A stretch of 60,477 nucleotides of DNA from Tabrizicola oligotrophica (GCF_011008935.1 NZ_JAAIVJ010000013.1:1-60477), one strand, 5' to 3'; positions 23,712 through 34,286 are shown, numbered from the stretch's first letter. Numbers and translations are program-made. The notes: a model not told the origin generated them from the letters alone.

Positions 23712-26138
23712 ATGGCCGAAAAGCGTGTGTCCGTCCGCCTCGTGGCGGAAGGCGGCCGCCAAGTGCGAGCCGAGTTGGAAGGCATCGGCGATGCGGGAGC
23801 GCGGGGCTTTGGCCGCCTCTCGACCGAAATGGAGCTGGCCAACACCCGGCTTGCCAGCTTCGCCCGCAAGGCCGGGATCGCGCTGGCGGCGGTCACGGTG
23901 GCTGCAGCGGCGGCTGGCGTGGCGATGGTGCGGTCGGGCCTTGAGACCATCGGTGCTCAAGCCGACATGGCGGCGTCACTGAAGACCACGGTCGAAAGCC
24001 TGCAAGTGCTGACATGGGCGGGTGAGTTGGCCGGGGTTTCCATGGGCGAGGTCGAACAGGCCACGAAGAAGCTGACCACACGGTTGTCGGAAGCGGCAGC
24101 AGGATCCGGATCGGCCGTCGGTGCGCTGGAACGGTTGAACCTGACCGCAGCCGAGTTGCAGGCCCTGCCCCTCGACCAGCGCATCGTCGCCATTCAGGAC
24201 GCCCTGAACCGCTTTGTGCCGGAAGCGGAGCGGGCCGCCGTCGCTTCCGACCTCTTTGGCGACAAGGCGGCGCTGGCATTCCTTCGCATCGATCCGGCCA
24301 CCCTGCGCGAAGCGGCTCAGGATGTGCGCGATTTCGGGGTGGCCGTAAGCGCCAGCGATGCAGCCCAGATCGAACGCACCGGCGATGCCATCGCCAAGCT
24401 GAGCCTGATCTGGCTCGGGTTGACCAACCAGCTGACCGCAGCAGTTGCCCCGGCGCTGGAATCGGTAGCCAACACGCTGGCCGACATGGCGCGCAGCACC
24501 GGGCCGATTGGCATCGCGATCAACGCCCTTTTCGATAACATCGGTCGCCTGACCACCTACGCTGCCACCTTTGCCACGCTGATGGCCGGGCGCTGGGTGG
24601 CGGGGCTGGCGGCGGCGGTCTTGTCCGTTCGCGGCCTTGCAACCGGATTGGTGATCCTGCGCGGCGCGTTGATCCGCACTGGCATCGGCGCGCTGATCGT
24701 TGGCGCTGGCGAGTTGGTGTTCCAGTTCACCCGCCTCGTCGCAGGCGCGGGCGGGTTTGGCGCGGCAATTGGCCTTTTGAAGGATCTGGCGCTGGAAGTC
24801 TGGGACCGCATCGGTTTGGGCGCTGCTTCCGCCTGGTCGAAGATCGAGGCGAGCTGGGCCGGGCTGCAAGCCACCATCTATGGCGCGATGCAGTCGTCCG
24901 TTGAGGCCGTGACCAGCTTTGGCAATTCGGCAGCGGGCATCTTCAAGGGCGCCTATGATGCGGTGAAGGCAATCTGGGGCCAGCTGCCCGGTGCGATTGG
25001 GGATTTCGCATTCCAGGCCGCCAACGGATTGATCGGCGGTGTCGAGGCCATGCTGAACGGCGTCGTCACCCGGATCAACAATTTCATCAACGGGTTGAAC
25101 GCCGCGCTGGACCTGCTTCCCGATTGGGCCGTCGGCGAAGGCGGTGTACGGATCGGCACGCTGGACCCCGTGGCGCTGGGCCGGATCGACAATCCCTTCG
25201 CGGGATCAGCCGCCGCTGCCGGTACCGCTGCCGCCGAAGCCTTTTCTGCCGCAATGGCGCAAACTTATGTCACCGCGCCTGATCTCGGGCTGACCGGCAT
25301 GGCCGAAGAGGCGAGCGCCCGGGCAGAGGCCTATCGCGAGGCTTCCGGCATGTTGGCCGATGCCGCTGGCCGCCCGATGCAAAGCTGGCAAGCGCTGAAG
25401 GACGCGGTTGCCGGTGCCGGAACTGAAGGCGAAGCCGCCCTGGACGGGGCCGCAGATGCCGCCGACCAACTGGGCGAGTCGATGACAGAGGCTGGCCGTG
25501 CTGCCGGTGGGGCCGGTGCATCTGCTGCGGCGGGTGCCGAAGTGGCGAAGACCGGATGGGAGGCGGCCGTGGCCACGCTCGCCGATTATGCTGCCAAGGC
25601 GCGCGACATTGGTGGCGACATCGGCAATGCGCTGGTCAGCGCTTTCACTTCGGCCGAAAACGCCGTGGGCGAGTTCGTCAAAACCGGCAAGCTGGATTTC
25701 CGCGACCTCGTCACCTCGATGATCGCCGACCTCGCGAAACTGGCGGCACGCCGGTTCATCCTCGGCCCCATCGCCAACGCCCTCTCCGGTGCGCTTGGCG
25801 GCGCGGGTGGCATCTTCGCCAATATCCTGCATGCGGGTGGGATGGTCGGATCGCCGGGCACGGGCCGCATGGTCCCGGCCTTGGCCTTCGCCGGTGCCCC
25901 GCGCATGCATTCCGGTGGTTGGGCCGGGATCAAGCCAGACGAAGTGCCCGCGATCCTGCAACGCGGAGAACGGGTGTTGTCGCGCCGTGAAGCCGCTGGC
26001 TACGGCCAAGGGCAGTCCCCTGCGCCTGCCGTCAACGTCACCATCAATGCGCGTGACGCAGAGAGCTTCCGGCAATCCCGCACGCAGGTCGCCGCCGACA
26101 TTGCCCGCGCTGTGTCGCTAGGGCGGAGGGGCATGTGA
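23712..26138 (+). CDS. Phage tail tape measure protein
   Basis: 808 residues, Ala-rich. The N-terminus (EKRVSVRLVAEGGRQVRAELEGIGDAGARGFGRL) is a common tape measure opening. Hydrophobic stretches occur near 50-75, 285-345 and 695-720, and long coiled helices between them. The C-terminal GRMVPALAFAGAPRMHSGGWAGIKPDEVPAILQRGERVLSRREAAG is diagnostic. It sets tail length and contacts the membrane during DNA ejection. An 808-residue ruler suggests a tail of roughly 110-120 nm by the usual scale. Confidence 0.9.
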   Translation: MAEKRVSVRLVAEGGRQVRAELEGIGDAGARGFGRLSTEMELANTRLASFARKAGIALAAVTVAAAAAGVAMVRSGLETIGAQADMAASLKTTVESLQVLTWAGELAGVSMGEVEQATKKLTTRLSEAAAGSGSAVGALERLNLTAAELQALPLDQRIVAIQDALNRFVPEAERAAVASDLFGDKAALAFLRIDPATLREAAQDVRDFGVAVSASDAAQIERTGDAIAKLSLIWLGLTNQLTAAVAPALESVANTLADMARSTGPIGIAINALFDNIGRLTTYAATFATLMAGRWVAGLAAAVLSVRGLATGLVILRGALIRTGIGALIVGAGELVFQFTRLVAGAGGFGAAIGLLKDLALEVWDRIGLGAASAWSKIEASWAGLQATIYGAMQSSVEAVTSFGNSAAGIFKGAYDAVKAIWGQLPGAIGDFAFQAANGLIGGVEAMLNGVVTRINNFINGLNAALDLLPDWAVGEGGVRIGTLDPVALGRIDNPFAGSAAAAGTAAAEAFSAAMAQTYVTAPDLGLTGMAEEASARAEAYREASGMLADAAGRPMQSWQALKDAVAGAGTEGEAALDGAADAADQLGESMTEAGRAAGGAGASAAAGAEVAKTGWEAAVATLADYAAKARDIGGDIGNALVSAFTSAENAVGEFVKTGKLDFRDLVTSMIADLAKLAARRFILGPIANALSGALGGAGGIFANILHAGGMVGSPGTGRMVPALAFAGAPRMHSGGWAGIKPDEVPAILQRGERVLSRREAAGYGQGQSPAPAVNVTINARDAESFRQSRTQVAADIARAVSLGRRGM

Positions 26139-26199
26139 GTGCGCCCCCGCAAGTGGGAACCGGTTGCGGGGACCAGAGCACGAACAATGGAGAATATTG

Positions 26200-26826
26200 A
26201 TGGCGTTTCACGAGGTGCGTTTCCCTGACAACATCAGCCGTGGCGCGCGCGGTGGACCAGAACGGCGCACGCAGATCGTGGAACTGGCTTCGGGCGACGA
26301 AGAGCGCAACGCCAGCTGGGCCAATTCGCGCCGCCGCTATGATGTCGCCTATGGGATCCGCCGTGCAGACGATCTGGCGGCGGTCGTGGCCTTCTTCGAG
26401 GCGCGGAACGGGCGATTGCACGGCTTCCGCTACAAGGATTGGGCCGACTACAAATCTGCCTTGCCGTCGCAGGCGGTAGCCGCCACCGATCAGCCCATCG
26501 GCACCGGCAATGGCGCTGTCACTAGTTTCGCCCTGTTGAAACGCTACACTTCCGGGGCGCAAAGCTGGACCCGCGCCATCGCCAAGCCGGTCGCGGGAAC
26601 CGTCCGTCTCGCCCTGAACGGGGTCGAGCAGATGGCAGGCTGGAGTGTCGATCTCGCCACCGGCGGCATCACCTTCGCCGCGGCCCCGGGCGCGGACGTC
26701 GCGATCACAGCGGGCTTCGAATTCGACGTCCCCGTCCGCTTCGACAGCGACACGCTCGACGTGACCCTCGATTTTGAGCGGCTCGGGTCAATCACCTCAA
26801 TCCCCCTGCTGGAGATCCGCAGATGA
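26200..26826 (+). CDS. DUF2460 distal tail protein
   Basis: 208 residues from MAFHEVRFPDNISRGARGGPERRTQIV; the motif DDLAAVVAFFEARNGRLHGFRYKDWADY is characteristic of DUF2460, the distal tail protein of the Rhodobacter GTA and related siphophages. GGAGAATATTG is the ribosome site; the in-frame extension to 26164 lacks one. It overlaps the next gene by four bases. Confidence 0.88.
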   Translation: MAFHEVRFPDNISRGARGGPERRTQIVELASGDEERNASWANSRRRYDVAYGIRRADDLAAVVAFFEARNGRLHGFRYKDWADYKSALPSQAVAATDQPIGTGNGAVTSFALLKRYTSGAQSWTRAIAKPVAGTVRLALNGVEQMAGWSVDLATGGITFAAAPGADVAITAGFEFDVPVRFDSDTLDVTLDFERLGSITSIPLLEIRR

Positions 26827-27707
26827 AATCCCTCTCCCCCGCGCTGCAGGCCCATCTCGACGAGGGCACCACCACGCTCGCCTGGTGCTGGCGGATTTCG
26901 CGAGCCGATGGCGTGGCGCTGGGCTTCACCGATCATGATCGCGCATTGGCTTTTGACGGCACTGACTTTGAACCGGAGAGCGGGTTTGCCGCCTCGGAAA
27001 TCCGTGCTGGCTCCGATCTCGCCGTCGACGCGCAGGATGCCACCGGCGCGCTGACTTCGGATCGCATCACCGAAACCGACATCATCGACGGCCGCTGGGA
27101 CAATGCGGCGGTCGAACTGTGGCGGGTGAACTGGGCGGACACAAGCCAGCGCGTGCTTTTGCGCCGGGGTGCGGTGGGGCAAATCCGACGCGGGCGCATG
27201 GCGTTTGTCGCGGAGGTGCGCAGTCTTGCCCATTTCCTCGGCCAGACGGTCGGGCGGACGTTTCAGGCGGGATGCGACGCTGTACTTGGCGATGTGCGCT
27301 GCGGCATCGATCTGGAAAACGCGATCTACAAGGGCACGGGCATCGTCACCGATCTCCTACGCGACCGAGCGTTCATGGCCTCGGGGCTGTCCGGGTTTGA
27401 TGCGGGCTGGTTCACGTCTGGCACCTTGACCTGGACCAGCGGCGCGAACGTAGCGCGCATCACCGAAGTGCTGGCGCATGGGCTGGATGGAAGCATCGCC
27501 AGCCTGACCCTGCTGGAAGCGCCAGTGCGCGCCATCGCCGAGGGCGACAGCTTCATCGCGTGGGCGGGCTGTGACAAGCGCATCGCGACCTGCGGCGCGA
27601 GGTTTGCCAATACGGTGAATTTCCGCGGCTTCCCGCACATCCCCGGCCAAGACGCGGTGCTGCGCTATGCCAGCCAGGACGGCGGCCATGAAGGAAACGT
27701 GCTGTGA
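26823..27707 (+). CDS. DUF2163 baseplate hub protein
   Basis: 294 residues. The N-terminal DUF2163 part includes EGTTTLAWCWRISRADGVALGFTDHDRAL, and the C-terminal part has FIAWAGCDKRIATCGARFANTVNFRGFPHIPG, with the paired cysteines typical of the GTA hub protein. It lies between DUF2460 and the NlpC/P60 gene, overlapping both by four bases, exactly as in GTA clusters. Confidence 0.88.
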   Translation: MKSLSPALQAHLDEGTTTLAWCWRISRADGVALGFTDHDRALAFDGTDFEPESGFAASEIRAGSDLAVDAQDATGALTSDRITETDIIDGRWDNAAVELWRVNWADTSQRVLLRRGAVGQIRRGRMAFVAEVRSLAHFLGQTVGRTFQAGCDAVLGDVRCGIDLENAIYKGTGIVTDLLRDRAFMASGLSGFDAGWFTSGTLTWTSGANVARITEVLAHGLDGSIASLTLLEAPVRAIAEGDSFIAWAGCDKRIATCGARFANTVNFRGFPHIPGQDAVLRYASQDGGHEGNVL

Positions 27708-28138
27708 CAGCTGCCAATGATGCACTGGTCATTGCTACTGCCCGCAGTTGGCTTGGCACGCCCTATCACGATCAGGCGAGCCTGCGCGGGATCGGCTGCG
27801 ATTGCCTCGGCCTCGCGCGTGGTGTCTGGCGCGAGGTTGTCGGCGACGAGCCATTTCCCATTCCCCCTTACAGCCGGGATTGGGGCGAGACCGGTCCGCG
27901 CGAGGTGCTGGCGGAAGGCGCGCGCCAGATGATGCCGGAAATCACGCCCACCGAGGTTCGGCCCGGCACGCTGATCCTGTTTCGCATGGCCCCGCGCGCC
28001 ATCGCCAAGCATGTCGGGATCCTGACGGCACCTGACCGTTTCATCCACGCCTATGAACGGCTGGGCGTCGTCGAGGAAGTCCTCACCCCGATTTGGCAGC
28101 GGCGGATCGCTTTCGCCTTCCTGTTCCCACAAGACTGA
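27704..28138 (+). CDS. NlpC/P60 cell-wall peptidase of the tail tip
   Basis: 144 residues starting with GTG at 27704. The catalytic region is GIGCDCLGLARG (Cys34 likely nucleophile) with KHVGIL for the histidine. Such tail peptidases cut peptide bonds of peptidoglycan during DNA entry. It overlaps the DUF2163 gene by four bases. Confidence 0.85.
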   Translation: MTAANDALVIATARSWLGTPYHDQASLRGIGCDCLGLARGVWREVVGDEPFPIPPYSRDWGETGPREVLAEGARQMMPEITPTEVRPGTLILFRMAPRAIAKHVGILTAPDRFIHAYERLGVVEEVLTPIWQRRIAFAFLFPQD

Positions 28139-28148
28139 GACCCCACAC

Positions 28149-31100
28149 ATGGCAACACTTGTTCTCGGCGCCGTCGGCTCCGCGATTGGCGGTGCATTTG
28201 GCGGAGCCATCCTCGGCTTTTCTGGTGCGGCAATCGGTGGCTTCATCGGCTCCACAATCGGGTCGGTGGTCGACAACTGGATTGTGTCGTCCCTCGCCCC
28301 GGCCCAACGCATCGAGGGCGCGCGGCTGGACAGCTTGCGCATCACGTCCTCGACTGAAGGGGCGGTGATCCCGCGCCTGTTCGGCCGGATGCGCATCGGC
28401 GGCAACATCATCTGGGCCACGGATTTCCGCGAAGAGGTCAACACAACTAGCCAGGGGGGTGGCAAAGGCAGCGGACCGAAGGTCACCACGACCGAGTATC
28501 TCTACTTCGCGTCCTTCGCTGTCGCGCTCTGCGAAGGCGAAATCACTGGCATTGGTCGGGTCTGGGCCGATGGCAAGGCGATGGACCTGACGGGGGTCAC
28601 CTGGCGCTGGTATCCGGGCGACGAGGTGCAGGCGCCCGATCCGTTCATTTCCGCCAAGATGGGCGCGGCCAACACCCCGGCCTATCGCGGCACCGCCTAT
28701 GTCGTGTTCGAGGAACTCGACCTCAGCGCCTTCGGCAACCGCCTGCCGCAGATCAGCTTCGAGGTGTTCCGCCCGCTGGCCGATCCCGGCACCGCCGAAG
28801 GGCTGGTGAAGGCCGTGACGATGATCCCGGCATCGGGCGAATTCACCTATGCGACCGCCCCGGTCAAGAAGACCACCGGTTCTGGCGGCGCGACCGTGGC
28901 CGAAAACCTGAACGCGATCACCGACACCGCCGACATCGTGGTGGCGCTGGACCGGCTGCAATCTCTGGCCCCCGCAGTGGAAAGCGTGAGCCTCGTGGTG
29001 GCATGGTTCGGTGATGACCTGCGCGCCGGGAACTGCAAGGTTCGCCCCGGCGTAGAGGTGGCCACCAAGACCACGACGCCATCGTCTTGGTCCGTGAACG
29101 GTGTCGCACGTGCAGAAGCGTTTCTGGTGAGCCGCGACGCAGAAGACCGCCCGGTCTATGGCGGCACGCCTGCGGATTTCGCGGTTGTGCAGGCGATCCA
29201 CGAAATGAAGGCGCGCGGGCTGCGGGTCACATTCTATCCCTTTCTGCTGCTGGACGTGCCACCCGGCAATACCAAGCCCAATCCCTACAGCGCCAATTCC
29301 GCCACCGCTGGCCAGCCCACATTCCCCTGGCGCGGCCGGATCACTTGTTCCCCGGCGGCTGGCTTTGCGGGTTCGGTGGACAAGACCGCCACCGCTGCCA
29401 CGCAGGTATCGGCGCTCTTTGGCACGGCGACACCGGCGAATTTCAGCGTGTCGGGCACCACTGTCGGCTGGACCGGCCCGGTCGGGGAGTGGGGCTTGCG
29501 CCGAATGATCCTGCACTATGCGCATCTCTGCAAAGCGGCCGGGGGCGTCGACGCCTTTCTCGTCGGCTCGGAAATGCCCGGCCTGACCACAATCCGCTCG
29601 GGCGCCAGCACCTATCCTGCCGTCGCTGCCTTCAAGAGCCTCGCCGCCGATGTGCGCGCGATCCTCGGCGCTGGGCCCAAGATCGGCTATGCCGCCGACT
29701 GGTCGGAATACTTTGGTCACCACCCTGCCGATGGGTCGGGCGACGTGTATTTCCACCTCGACCCGCTCTGGTCGGACGCCAACACCAACTTCATCGGCAT
29801 CGATAACTACATGCCGCTGTCGGATTGGCGTGACGGGTTCGATCATGCCGATGCAGCACTTGCGCCTGCGATCTATGACCGCGCCTATCTGCAATCCAAC
29901 ATCACCGGCGGCGAGGGGTTTGACTGGTTCTATGCCAGCGCCCTTGATCGTACCGAGCAAAACCGCACGCCGATCACGGACGGTGGTGTCGGCAAACCAT
30001 GGGTCTACCGCTTCAAGGATTTGCGCGCCTGGTGGCAAAACCCGCATTTCAACCGACCCAGCGGAGTCGAAAGCGGGACGCCGACGGCATGGGTGCCGCA
30101 GTCGAAGCCGATCTGGTTCACCGAACTCGGCTGCCCGGCCATCGACCGGGGCACCAACCAGCCCAATGTCTTCTTCGACCCAAAATCGTCAGAGAGCTTC
30201 ACGCCCTGGTTCTCGCGCGGCTGGCGCGATGATGCGATCCAGCGCGCCTATCTGGAGGCGACTTGTCTGTTTTGGGGCACCCCGGCGAACAATCCGGTGT
30301 CCTCGGTCAATGGCGCGCGCATGGTGCACGTCCCGGAATGCGCCGCCTGGACCTGGGATGCACGGCCCTATCCGTTCTTCCCCGAACTGACCGATGTCTG
30401 GACCGACGGCCCGAACTGGCGGCTCGGGCATTGGCTGACCGGGCGGCTGGGCGCGGTGTCGCTGGCGGCATTGGTGCGCCATCTCTGCCTGCGTGCCGGA
30501 ATGCCCGAGGAATTGATCGACGTCTCCGGCCTCTGGGGCGCGGTCGAGGGCTATGTGATCTCGGCGCTGGAGGCCCCGCGCGCCTCGATTTCCACACTGG
30601 CCCGGCATTTCGGCTTCGATGCGGTCGAGAGCGAGGGGCGGATCAAGTTCCTGATGCGCGGCCGCATTGCCGGTCTGACCATTACGCCCGACAGCATGGT
30701 CGCACCAGCCTCAGCGCAGGGCGACGTGATGGAACTGACCCGCGCGCAGGAAACCGAACTGCCGCAGGCGCTGAAATGGCAGGTCGCACGCGCCGACGAG
30801 GATTATGACGCGGCACAGGTCGAGGCGCGCCGCATCACCGTCGACACCACCCGCATCGCCTCGGAAAGCTTCCCGATGGCGATCCCGCCAGAGGAGGCCG
30901 AACGCCGCTGCCGTCGTGCGCTGATGGAGGCATGGGTTGGGCGGGAAAGTGCGGTGTTCCGTCTGCCGCCCTCACGTCTGGCGCTGGATCCCTGCGATGT
31001 GATCCTGCTCGACCACGACGGCCGCCTGACAGAAATGCGGCTGGTGTCCATCGCCGACTCCGACCTGCGCAGCATTGATGCGGTGCGGCAGGACCGGGCG

Positions 31101-32120
31101 GTCTATGATCTCCCGCCGGGAGAACCGCGCCCGGCCACGCTGTCGACGCCCACAGTGTTCGGCGCGCCCGACATCGTGCTGCTGGATTTGCCACAGCTGC
31201 GCGAGGACCAGCCCGCGCACCGGCCCGTTGTCGCAGCCCATGCCAAACCATGGCCGGGTGAGCTTGCGGTCTACCGTAGCGCAGCGACAGACGGCTTTAC
31301 CCTGCTGACGACCTTCAGCTCACGGGCGCGCATTGGCGTTCTGGCGGCAGATTTCTTTGCTGGGCCAGTGTCACGTTTCGATCTCGGCAATCCGCTGGTG
31401 GTCGATCTCTATTCCGGCACGCTGGAAAGTGTCACGGATATCAGCCTGCTGGGTGGTTCCAACGCGCTGGCCGTTGAGACCGGCGCTGGGCAATGGGAAA
31501 TTGTCCAGGCGGGCACGGCCGAACTGATCGCGCCGAGACGGTACCGGCTGACTCGATTGCTGCGGGGCCAGCGCGGAACAGAAGGGGCCATCGTCAGCGT
31601 GGTGCCGACCGGCGCGCGGGTGGTCGTGCTGGATACGGCCATGGCCCCCTTGCCGGTCTCCGAAGCCGACCTTGGCTTGCCATGGAACTGGCGCATCGGA
31701 CCGGCATCAAAACCGGTCAGCGACGAGACCTTTGTTGCCACCAGTTTCACGCCCGAGGGCGCTGGGCTGCGGCCGTTTTCGGTCGGCCATGTCGAACAGC
31801 CGTGGCGCATCGCTCGCAGCCCGGGCGATCTGACGATCCGCTGGACGCGCCGGTCGCGATCCCTTGCCGCCGACACCTGGGGCGCGGGCGATGTGCCGTT
31901 GGCCGAGGACAGTGAAGCCTACGAGGTGGAAATCTGTGATGGCGGGGCCGTCAAACGCACACTGACCACCACGACGACCTCTGCCCTCTACACCGCCGCC
32001 CAGCAGGCTGCCGATTGGGGCGCACCCTTCGGCCCCGGCCAATCCCTCGTCCTCCGCATCTACCAGCTCTCCGCCCTGATCGGCCGGGGCGCTGGGCGAT
32101 CTGTCACGCTAACCTTCTGA
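28149..32120 (+). CDS. GTA-type TIM-barrel host-specificity tail protein
   Basis: 1323 residues. A Gly-rich hydrophobic N-terminus (LGAVGSAIGGAFGGAILGFSGAAIGGFIG) is followed by EGAVIPRLFGRMRIGGNIIWATDF, the tip-protein opening. A glycoside-hydrolase-like TIM barrel spans about 395-720 (KIGYAADWSEYFGHHP, NFIGIDNYMPLSDWRDG, KPIWFTELGCPAIDRGTNQPN) and a phage-tail domain follows. This is the megatron-type GTA gp15 layout. The barrel may process surface glycans. Start chosen at MATLVLG; an upstream in-frame extension overlaps the peptidase gene. Confidence 0.9.
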   Translation: MATLVLGAVGSAIGGAFGGAILGFSGAAIGGFIGSTIGSVVDNWIVSSLAPAQRIEGARLDSLRITSSTEGAVIPRLFGRMRIGGNIIWATDFREEVNTTSQGGGKGSGPKVTTTEYLYFASFAVALCEGEITGIGRVWADGKAMDLTGVTWRWYPGDEVQAPDPFISAKMGAANTPAYRGTAYVVFEELDLSAFGNRLPQISFEVFRPLADPGTAEGLVKAVTMIPASGEFTYATAPVKKTTGSGGATVAENLNAITDTADIVVALDRLQSLAPAVESVSLVVAWFGDDLRAGNCKVRPGVEVATKTTTPSSWSVNGVARAEAFLVSRDAEDRPVYGGTPADFAVVQAIHEMKARGLRVTFYPFLLLDVPPGNTKPNPYSANSATAGQPTFPWRGRITCSPAAGFAGSVDKTATAATQVSALFGTATPANFSVSGTTVGWTGPVGEWGLRRMILHYAHLCKAAGGVDAFLVGSEMPGLTTIRSGASTYPAVAAFKSLAADVRAILGAGPKIGYAADWSEYFGHHPADGSGDVYFHLDPLWSDANTNFIGIDNYMPLSDWRDGFDHADAALAPAIYDRAYLQSNITGGEGFDWFYASALDRTEQNRTPITDGGVGKPWVYRFKDLRAWWQNPHFNRPSGVESGTPTAWVPQSKPIWFTELGCPAIDRGTNQPNVFFDPKSSESFTPWFSRGWRDDAIQRAYLEATCLFWGTPANNPVSSVNGARMVHVPECAAWTWDARPYPFFPELTDVWTDGPNWRLGHWLTGRLGAVSLAALVRHLCLRAGMPEELIDVSGLWGAVEGYVISALEAPRASISTLARHFGFDAVESEGRIKFLMRGRIAGLTITPDSMVAPASAQGDVMELTRAQETELPQALKWQVARADEDYDAAQVEARRITVDTTRIASESFPMAIPPEEAERRCRRALMEAWVGRESAVFRLPPSRLALDPCDVILLDHDGRLTEMRLVSIADSDLRSIDAVRQDRAVYDLPPGEPRPATLSTPTVFGAPDIVLLDLPQLREDQPAHRPVVAAHAKPWPGELAVYRSAATDGFTLLTTFSSRARIGVLAADFFAGPVSRFDLGNPLVVDLYSGTLESVTDISLLGGSNALAVETGAGQWEIVQAGTAELIAPRRYRLTRLLRGQRGTEGAIVSVVPTGARVVVLDTAMAPLPVSEADLGLPWNWRIGPASKPVSDETFVATSFTPEGAGLRPFSVGHVEQPWRIARSPGDLTIRWTRRSRSLAADTWGAGDVPLAEDSEAYEVEICDGGAVKRTLTTTTTSALYTAAQQAADWGAPFGPGQSLVLRIYQLSALIGRGAGRSVTLTF

Positions 32121-32130
32121 AAGCAGGATC

Positions 32131-33885
32131 ATGTCCGACATCACCACCCATCTCCTGCTGCCCTACATCCTGGCATCGCAGGCGCAGAAGCATGTCACCC
32201 ACAACGAGGCGCTACGGCTGCTGGATGCCATGGTCCAGCTGTCGGTCCTCGACCGAACACGCACCGCCCCACCCGTCAGCCCGACCGACGGCGACCGGCA
32301 TATCGTGGCCTCGGGCGCGAGCGGACTGTGGGTCGGCTGGGATCTGAACGTCGCCTCCTGGGTCGACGGGATCTGGATGCGGCTGGTCCCGCGCCCGGGC
32401 TGGCTGGCGTGGATCGCAGACGAGGCGGCCTTTGTGGTCTGGAACGGCAGCGCCTGGGATCCGGTTGGCGAACCGGTGGATGTGTCGGATGCAGTGTTCA
32501 GCCTGGTGAACGGCGCCGATCCGACCAAGAAGGCGCTGTTCTCACTATCAGGCATCACCACCGGCACGACCCGCACTTTCACGCTGCCGAACACCTCCAG
32601 CGAGTTGGCGATCCTTGCAGGCACGCAGACCTTCAGCGGCAACAAGACCTTCTCCGGTACCGTCACCGCCTCGGGCACCGTCACAGTTTCGGCGGCTGCG
32701 GCAACCATCGGCACGGCGACGACGACGGCGACCTATGGGATGGGAACAGGGGCCACAACCACCAGCATCACCAAGACCTTGAACCTCGGCACTGGCGGGG
32801 GGTCCGGGTCGACCACGGTGGTGAACATCGGGTCTACCACCGCTGGCGCGGGCGGGATGACCGTGGTGAACACGCCGACTGTCACCTTTGCAAATGCGGT
32901 GACGCAGGTCGGCATGCCTCAGGCAAACCTGACTGCGCAGCTGCTCGGCCTCGGTGGCGCAACCGCCGACAGCTACAACCGTCTGTCGATGAACACGCCC
33001 GCCGTGCTCTTGAACAACGCCGGGGCCGGGATCGAGGCGACCGTCAACAAGGCAGCTATCGGGAACGATGCGGCCTTCGCCTTCAAGACCGGATTTTCGG
33101 CACGGGCCCTCTTCGGGCTGCTCGGCAGCGATGATGTCACGCTGAAGGTCAGCCCGGATGGCGCGAGCTATTTCGACGCGCTGATCGCCGACCGCGCCAC
33201 CGGCCGGATCAGTTTCCCCGCAGGTGTCGCGCTTGCCGGGCTTGCGGCCGATCCGGCCTCGCCCGCCGATGGCTGGCTCTGGCACAATGCAAGCACCGAC
33301 CAATTGCGCGCCCGGATCGGAGGCATGACCCGCATCCTCGCCGATCAGGATGTACCCTGGCTCGCCCCGGCCGCCGGTGACTATGCCCTCAGCACCACCG
33401 GCGCGGGTGGGGCCGCCACCGGCACATTGGCAGGTGCCGCGAACCGGATGGATATCTTCCCCTTCATCCCGCGCGACGACCTCACCCTCGACCGCCTCGC
33501 CGTGAACGTCACCACGCTGATTGCCGGGGCGCTGGGCAAGATCGTCGTCTACAGTTCGGACGCGACCGGCCGACCGGGGACCCTGCTCCTCGAGACCGTC
33601 GATCTCGATTTCTCCACCGCTGGGGTCAAAGCGGCGACCGTGGCCCTCACCCTGCGCCGCGGCATCACCTGCTGGCTCGGCATCCGGCACTCCTCCACCG
33701 CCACGCTTTCGGCCTGGGCCGCGACCGCGACGCCGGACCTGAACGGCGGGTCGCCGGTCACCACCGCGCGCAAGGTGCTGCGCCGCACGCTGGCCTATGC
33801 CACCGCCGCCCCGGCCTCCTGGGGTTACCTCGCCTCGGAGACCAACGCGGGCCCCGGCACGGCGATCTGGCTGCGGGCCGCCTGA
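32131..33885 (+). CDS. DUF2793 tail fibre/spike-like protein
   Basis: 584 residues. Residues 1-110 are a DUF2793 domain (LLLPYILASQAQKHVTHNEALRLLDAMVQLSV...), which attaches fibres to the GTA-like tip. A central Thr/Ala/Gly-rich repetitive region (about 165-270, TGATTTSITKTLNLGTGGG) suggests a beta-helical shaft, and the C-terminus is a compact beta domain likely to bind the receptor. It is the last tail gene. Confidence 0.82.
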   Translation: MSDITTHLLLPYILASQAQKHVTHNEALRLLDAMVQLSVLDRTRTAPPVSPTDGDRHIVASGASGLWVGWDLNVASWVDGIWMRLVPRPGWLAWIADEAAFVVWNGSAWDPVGEPVDVSDAVFSLVNGADPTKKALFSLSGITTGTTRTFTLPNTSSELAILAGTQTFSGNKTFSGTVTASGTVTVSAAAATIGTATTTATYGMGTGATTTSITKTLNLGTGGGSGSTTVVNIGSTTAGAGGMTVVNTPTVTFANAVTQVGMPQANLTAQLLGLGGATADSYNRLSMNTPAVLLNNAGAGIEATVNKAAIGNDAAFAFKTGFSARALFGLLGSDDVTLKVSPDGASYFDALIADRATGRISFPAGVALAGLAADPASPADGWLWHNASTDQLRARIGGMTRILADQDVPWLAPAAGDYALSTTGAGGAATGTLAGAANRMDIFPFIPRDDLTLDRLAVNVTTLIAGALGKIVVYSSDATGRPGTLLLETVDLDFSTAGVKAATVALTLRRGITCWLGIRHSSTATLSAWAATATPDLNGGSPVTTARKVLRRTLAYATAAPASWGYLASETNAGPGTAIWLRAA

Positions 33886-33918
33886 CGAACATCATCGGAT
33901 TTTGAAAGGAACCCGCCC

Positions 33919-34254
33919 ATGGCCGACACCACCGACCGCGGCATCACCATCAACCGGACGCTGGCCTGGACCATGCTGGTCTCGGTCGCCGGGCTGATCT
34001 GGTGGGGCGGAGGCACGCTCGCTTCCCTCCAAGGTGCGGCCGAGCGCCTGACCGCCGCCCTGATGGAGACCCGCGAGATGATCCTCGCCGAACGCGCCAG
34101 TTCCACCCAGCTCGAGGCGCGCGTCCGGGTTCTCGAGACCGGCGCCGCCCGCCAGGACGTGCGGTTCGACGCGCTCTCCGCCTCGATCGACGAGCTGAAG
34201 CAGCAGGCCCGCCAGACCAACGATCTGCTCCGGGACCTGACCCAGCGACCGTAG
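33919..34254 (+). CDS. Small membrane protein with coiled coil, holin-associated
   Basis: 111 residues. One transmembrane segment near residues 15-36 (TLAWTMLVSVAGLIWWGGGTL) is followed by a heptad-rich coiled coil (residues 40-108). It lies directly before the endolysin gene and ends at a strong terminator. It may be a pinholin/spanin-like partner. Function is inferred from topology and place only. Confidence 0.6.
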   Translation: MADTTDRGITINRTLAWTMLVSVAGLIWWGGGTLASLQGAAERLTAALMETREMILAERASSTQLEARVRVLETGAARQDVRFDALSASIDELKQQARQTNDLLRDLTQRP

Positions 34255-34286
34255 CGGACGCAGCAGCCTCTACCGATCCACCCACA

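Noticed and set aside
32548-33690. Leftward open frame opposite the tail fibre gene
   Set aside because: Antisense shadow of a repetitive gene, with no ribosome site and no motifs.
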